Shown here: piece by piece, positions 15,044-15,197 of the stretch
How the letters are laid out: the number at the start of each line of letters is the position of its first letter
Position numbering within the stretch: position 1 is the stretch's first letter
Origin: Clostridia bacterium
GTDB lineage: Bacteria > Bacillota_E > SLMV01 > PUMD01
Length of the DNA: 15,197 nucleotides
Assembly: GCA_003562655.1 (NCBI GenBank)
Contig: PWUC01000220.1
Location: forward strand, 1 to 15,197
Direction: 5' to 3'
Translations under genes and position numbers: made by a program
Notes under the pieces: model-generated
Seen by the model: the letters and a program-made list of their open reading frames with translations, nothing else
What the model was told of the DNA's origin: nothing
Databases searched by the model: none

Positions 15044-15197
15044 TCACCTGATCCATACCTCGGCCAGGGCGCGCATGATGTTGGCGCCCAGAACTTTTCG
15101 GATCTCATCGTCAGAGTAACCGTGCTTGACCAGCCACCGGGTGATGTTGGGAAAACACTCCGAGGGGTTTTCCAGACCGGCCACATAATCAACTTCC
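15044..15197 (-). CDS. Membrane dipeptidase (peptidase M19), C-terminal fragment
   Basis: Only the last 50 residues are in the window; the gene continues past the right edge. VDYVAGLENPSECFPNITRW, LVKHGYSDDEIRKVLGANIM and RALAEVWIR match the C-terminus of M19 dipeptidases, where a (V/I)DY-V-x-G-L-E-N segment precedes the N-I-T block and a G-x-N-(F/I)-(L/M)-R motif ends the barrel. M19 enzymes are zinc TIM-barrel dipeptidases that release amino acids from dipeptides, often tolerating a D-residue at the C-terminal position. The stop TGA (15046-15044) is followed by a perfect hairpin. This adds a further peptidase to the window. Confidence 0.9.
   Translation of the reverse strand, partial: EVDYVAGLENPSECFPNITRWLVKHGYSDDEIRKVLGANIMRALAEVWIR

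Noticed and set aside
1..15197. Search for tRNA, rRNA, CRISPR repeats, toxin-antitoxin or phage genes
   Set aside because: No cloverleaf with a T-arm consensus, no spaced direct repeats and no recognisable defence or phage proteins were seen.

Overview
This GC-rich window most likely comes from a Gram-positive, Bacillota-type bacterium. The evidence is a sigma-A-like promoter (TTGCAT, 17 nt, TATAAT), a transcription-terminating FMN riboswitch in front of a ribU-type ECF transporter gene, strong AGGAGG-type ribosome binding sites, and frequent GTG/TTG starts (8 of the 11 intact genes whose start is visible). I cannot name the species from sequence alone. No rRNA, tRNA, CRISPR array or transposase was seen.

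Layout. 1-272 is the start of a leftward membrane protein of unknown function, cut by the window edge. 338-1156 is a rightward promoter, FMN riboswitch, terminator and riboflavin transporter (ribU). 1157-1665 has no gene I can defend. 1666-3477 (leftward) is a CocE/X-Pro family acyl hydrolase. 3695-4423 (leftward) is a badly frameshifted M24 metallopeptidase. 4677-6050 (rightward) is an intact M20 amidohydrolase, closed by a strong terminator at 6137-6178. 6408-9478 (leftward) holds an uncharacterised 344-aa protein, a MazG-like nucleotide pyrophosphohydrolase and a 12-helix-type MOP-superfamily membrane protein. 9821-10593 (leftward) is a second M24 peptidase pseudogene with a large internal deletion. 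10810-11151 (rightward) is a small cupin. 11406-14718 (leftward) holds a membrane-anchored unknown protein, a possible 48-aa ORF, an ornithine cyclodeaminase-family enzyme and a pRiA4b ORF-3-family protein with a long unexplained C-terminal half. 15044-15197 is the C-terminus of an M19 membrane dipeptidase running off the right edge.

The common thread is peptide and amino-acid catabolism: S15-like hydrolase, two M24 relics, M20, M19 and ornithine cyclodeaminase. This suggests a peptide- or amino-acid-using lifestyle in which part of the peptidase repertoire is being lost. Intact genes cover only about two thirds of the window. Together with the two multi-lesion pseudogenes, this points to ongoing gene decay. 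I found no clear new defence or biosynthetic system. The best leads are the riboswitch's competing 9-bp helix, the peptidase graveyard, the MazG plus 344-aa unknown pair, and the pRiA4b-family protein with its extra domain.
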